Origin: an uncultured Saprospiraceae bacterium | Lineage (GTDB): Bacteria > Bacteroidota > Bacteroidia > Chitinophagales > Saprospiraceae | Assembly: GCA_905479665.1 (NCBI GenBank) | Contig: CAJQNM010000665.1 | Location: 1-8,186, forward strand | Reading direction: 5' to 3' | DNA length: 8,186 nt | Shown: positions 7,594 through 8,186 of the stretch, piece after piece | How positions within the stretch are numbered: position 1 is the stretch's first letter | Layout of the letters: each line of letters starts with the position of its first letter | Notes under the pieces: model-generated | Seen by the model: only the letters and a program-made list of their open reading frames with translations | Database searches by the model: none | What the model was told of the DNA's origin: nothing | Position numbers and translations under genes: made by a program

Positions 7594-7622
7594 CTCATTG
7601 CAATATTGACTGATGCAATGAG
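7594..7622 (+). terminator. Hairpin just after the S74 gene, possible terminator
   Basis: CTCATTGCA (7594-7602) and TGCAATGAG (7614-7622) form a perfect 9-bp stem with an 11-base loop, starting six bases after the stop codon. The position suits a transcript end or 3' stability element. No T-run follows directly (the next bases are CGCACCCCATTTTG), so intrinsic termination is not certain. The CATTGCA core recurs in another inverted repeat at 13-23/43-53. Confidence 0.42.
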
Positions 7623-7805
7623 CGCACCCCATTTTGAACCTGCTTGCTTGGCGCAGACGGCCATCCCCACGCGGTGCTGCAGGCTTAAGAATCGTCCCGT
7701 CCTCTTTCGGCAGGGGATGCGCACCCAGAAGGGGATTCCTAAGCCGGCATAGGCAGGCTTAAGGATCGCTTTGTCTGGGTAGCTAAGAATCGCTCCCTTC
7801 ACTCA
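7622..7805. repeat. Composite intergenic repeat cluster with (A)GGCTTAAGAATCG-type units
   Basis: No gene is credible here, and the stretch looks more G/C-rich than its neighbours. A short unit recurs: AGGCTTAAGAATCG at 7682-7694 (first base at 7681), AGGCTTAAGGATCG at 7755-7768, AGCTAAGAATCG at 7781-7792, and an inverted form at 7734-7745. GCGCACCC occurs twice (7622-7629 and 7719-7726), and CATCCCC (7662-7668) pairs with GGGGATG (7713-7719). This looks like a REP-type or decayed mobile-element repeat; dispersed intergenic repeats of this sort occur in Bacteroidota genomes. A 92-codon minus-strand frame across it (7802-7524) is most likely an artefact of the repeat because it also runs antisense into the S74 gene. 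Confidence 0.6.
7734..7767. repeat. Long hairpin within the repeat cluster
   Basis: GATTCCTAAGCC (7734-7745) pairs with GGCTTAAGGATC (7756-7767): ten Watson-Crick pairs, one G-T and one mismatch, with a 10-base loop. The arms are two copies of the cluster's own unit in opposite orientation, as in REP/BIME-like palindromic repeats. Confidence 0.52.
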
Positions 7806-7851
7806 AGGCAGGTGAGATTTGCACTTTTCGAGTTTGTGTGATGCCTGAGTA
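7806..7851 (-). repeat. Dispersed 47-bp repeat, right copy (inverted relative to 254-300)
   Basis: Read on the minus strand, this 46-base segment (TACTCAGGCATCAC ... CACCTGCCT) matches 254-300 with two substitutions and a one-base gap. It borders the G/C-rich repeat cluster on its left and a small AGGG/CCCT hairpin (7851-7866) on its right. The two copies face each other in inverted orientation across about 7.5 kb. Confidence 0.8.
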
Positions 7852-8041
7852 GGGTGATTTCGCCCTTGGCCCGATGGGAGCTGTGCTTGAGGGAAGGCAT
7901 CTAGTTAGATTCTTTACAGAATTGCGGTAACGAAAATCGAAAAAATGCAACTGTACTCATAGAATCCTCCTCTAGAAAGAGAGGCAAAAGAAAGGAAGCG
8001 AGAAATCACTAACTTAAGTGTATAATTGTATAAGATCATCG
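7852..8041. other. Gene-free DNA before the right-edge gene
   Basis: Together with the repeats to its left this completes about 450 bp without a gene. Apart from a weak CCTCT/AGAGG hairpin (7969-7973 and 7980-7984) and an A-rich, then purine-rich, stretch I see nothing definite. If the gene at 8042 is intact, its promoter should lie here, but no clear promoter motif stands out. Confidence 0.5.
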
Positions 8042-8186
8042 ATGAAGTTTGCCACCGAGTCAAATATCATTCCTGTCATTGAGAACACAACCGCTGCAAT
8101 AAATCCTTTTGCTGATGCAAATGGAGTAGCTCTGCAATTTTCAACAGATATGGAAGAGTTCATTGCATCATTTAATCCTTCTAATA
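8042..8186 (+). CDS. 5' part of a gene resembling a histidine kinase segment, cut by the window edge
   Basis: From an ATG at 8042, 48 codons stay open to the window edge; a GTG at 8018 in the same frame is an alternative start, and a TAA at 8015-8017 closes the frame upstream. The reading (MKFATESNIIPVIENTT...) aligns without gaps over about 40 residues to the region just before the HATPase N-box in the HTCS protein of this window: NIIP against DIIP, a shared ALQF/NLAF strand, and FNPSN where the kinase has FDENK. This is how the stretch between the HisKA helices and the ATP-binding domain usually looks. If correct, the HisKA dimerisation part is missing, so this is either an N-terminally truncated remnant or an unusual ATPase-only protein. 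Identity is modest and only the start is visible. Confidence 0.42.
   Translation, partial: MKFATESNIIPVIENTTAAINPFADANGVALQFSTDMEEFIASFNPSN

Noticed and set aside
7524..7802. 92-codon minus-strand ORF over the repeat cluster
   Set aside because: It covers the internal repeats and continues antisense into the end of the well-supported S74 gene; no recognisable domain.
254..7851. Composite transposon or genomic island bounded by the inverted repeats
   Set aside because: No transposase, integrase, tRNA or target-site duplication is visible, and the repeats lie among other intergenic repeats, so an ordinary dispersed repeat explains them more simply.

Overview
The window looks like chromosomal DNA of a member of the Bacteroidota, possibly a Saprospiraceae- or Cytophagales-like environmental bacterium (the phylum is well supported, the finer placement is a guess). 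The pointers are a one-polypeptide hybrid two-component sensor/regulator with a double beta-propeller (the HTCS architecture typical of this phylum), a secreted protein with 'VGIGT..P...L.V.G'-type repeats and a peptidase S74 chaperone domain, signal peptides ending in FSQ/FGQ, and mostly A/T-rich leaders without Shine-Dalgarno sequences.

Layout from left to right. 1-71: edge of a possible minus-strand gene (weak; an alternative plus-strand reading exists). 72-427: gene-free, with nested inverted repeats and one copy of a 47-bp dispersed repeat. 428-1165 (+): secreted SGNH/GDSL-type hydrolase. 1173-1202: strong hairpin between two convergent genes, best read as the ssb terminator. 1220-1570 (-): short single-stranded DNA-binding protein. 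1571-1888: divergent intergenic region with five tandem 10-bp units centred on CG and an adjacent dyad. 1889-6181 (+): 1430-residue HTCS with signal peptide, about 14 propeller blades, Y_Y_Y domain, membrane helix, HisKA, HATPase, receiver and AraC-type DNA-binding domain. 6182-6463: short gap with an A/T-rich hairpin. 6464-7588 (+): secreted protein ending in an S74 intramolecular chaperone domain and a coiled coil. 7589-8041: gene-free, rich in repeats, including an inverted second copy of the 47-bp repeat. 8042-8186 (+): start of a gene running off the window whose reading resembles the segment between HisKA and HATPase of a histidine kinase.

How the genes relate: the HTCS would sense a periplasmic ligand, probably a glycan fragment, and act directly as a transcription factor. 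No SusC/SusD pair or glycoside hydrolase lies in the window, so its targets cannot be read here; the SGNH hydrolase (possible carbohydrate esterase) and the S74 protein are the only nearby candidates. ssb is on the opposite strand and is probably functionally unrelated. I see no convincing new multi-gene system. The most unusual signals are the 10-bp repeat array upstream of ssb/HTCS and the inverted repeat pair enclosing about 7.5 kb.
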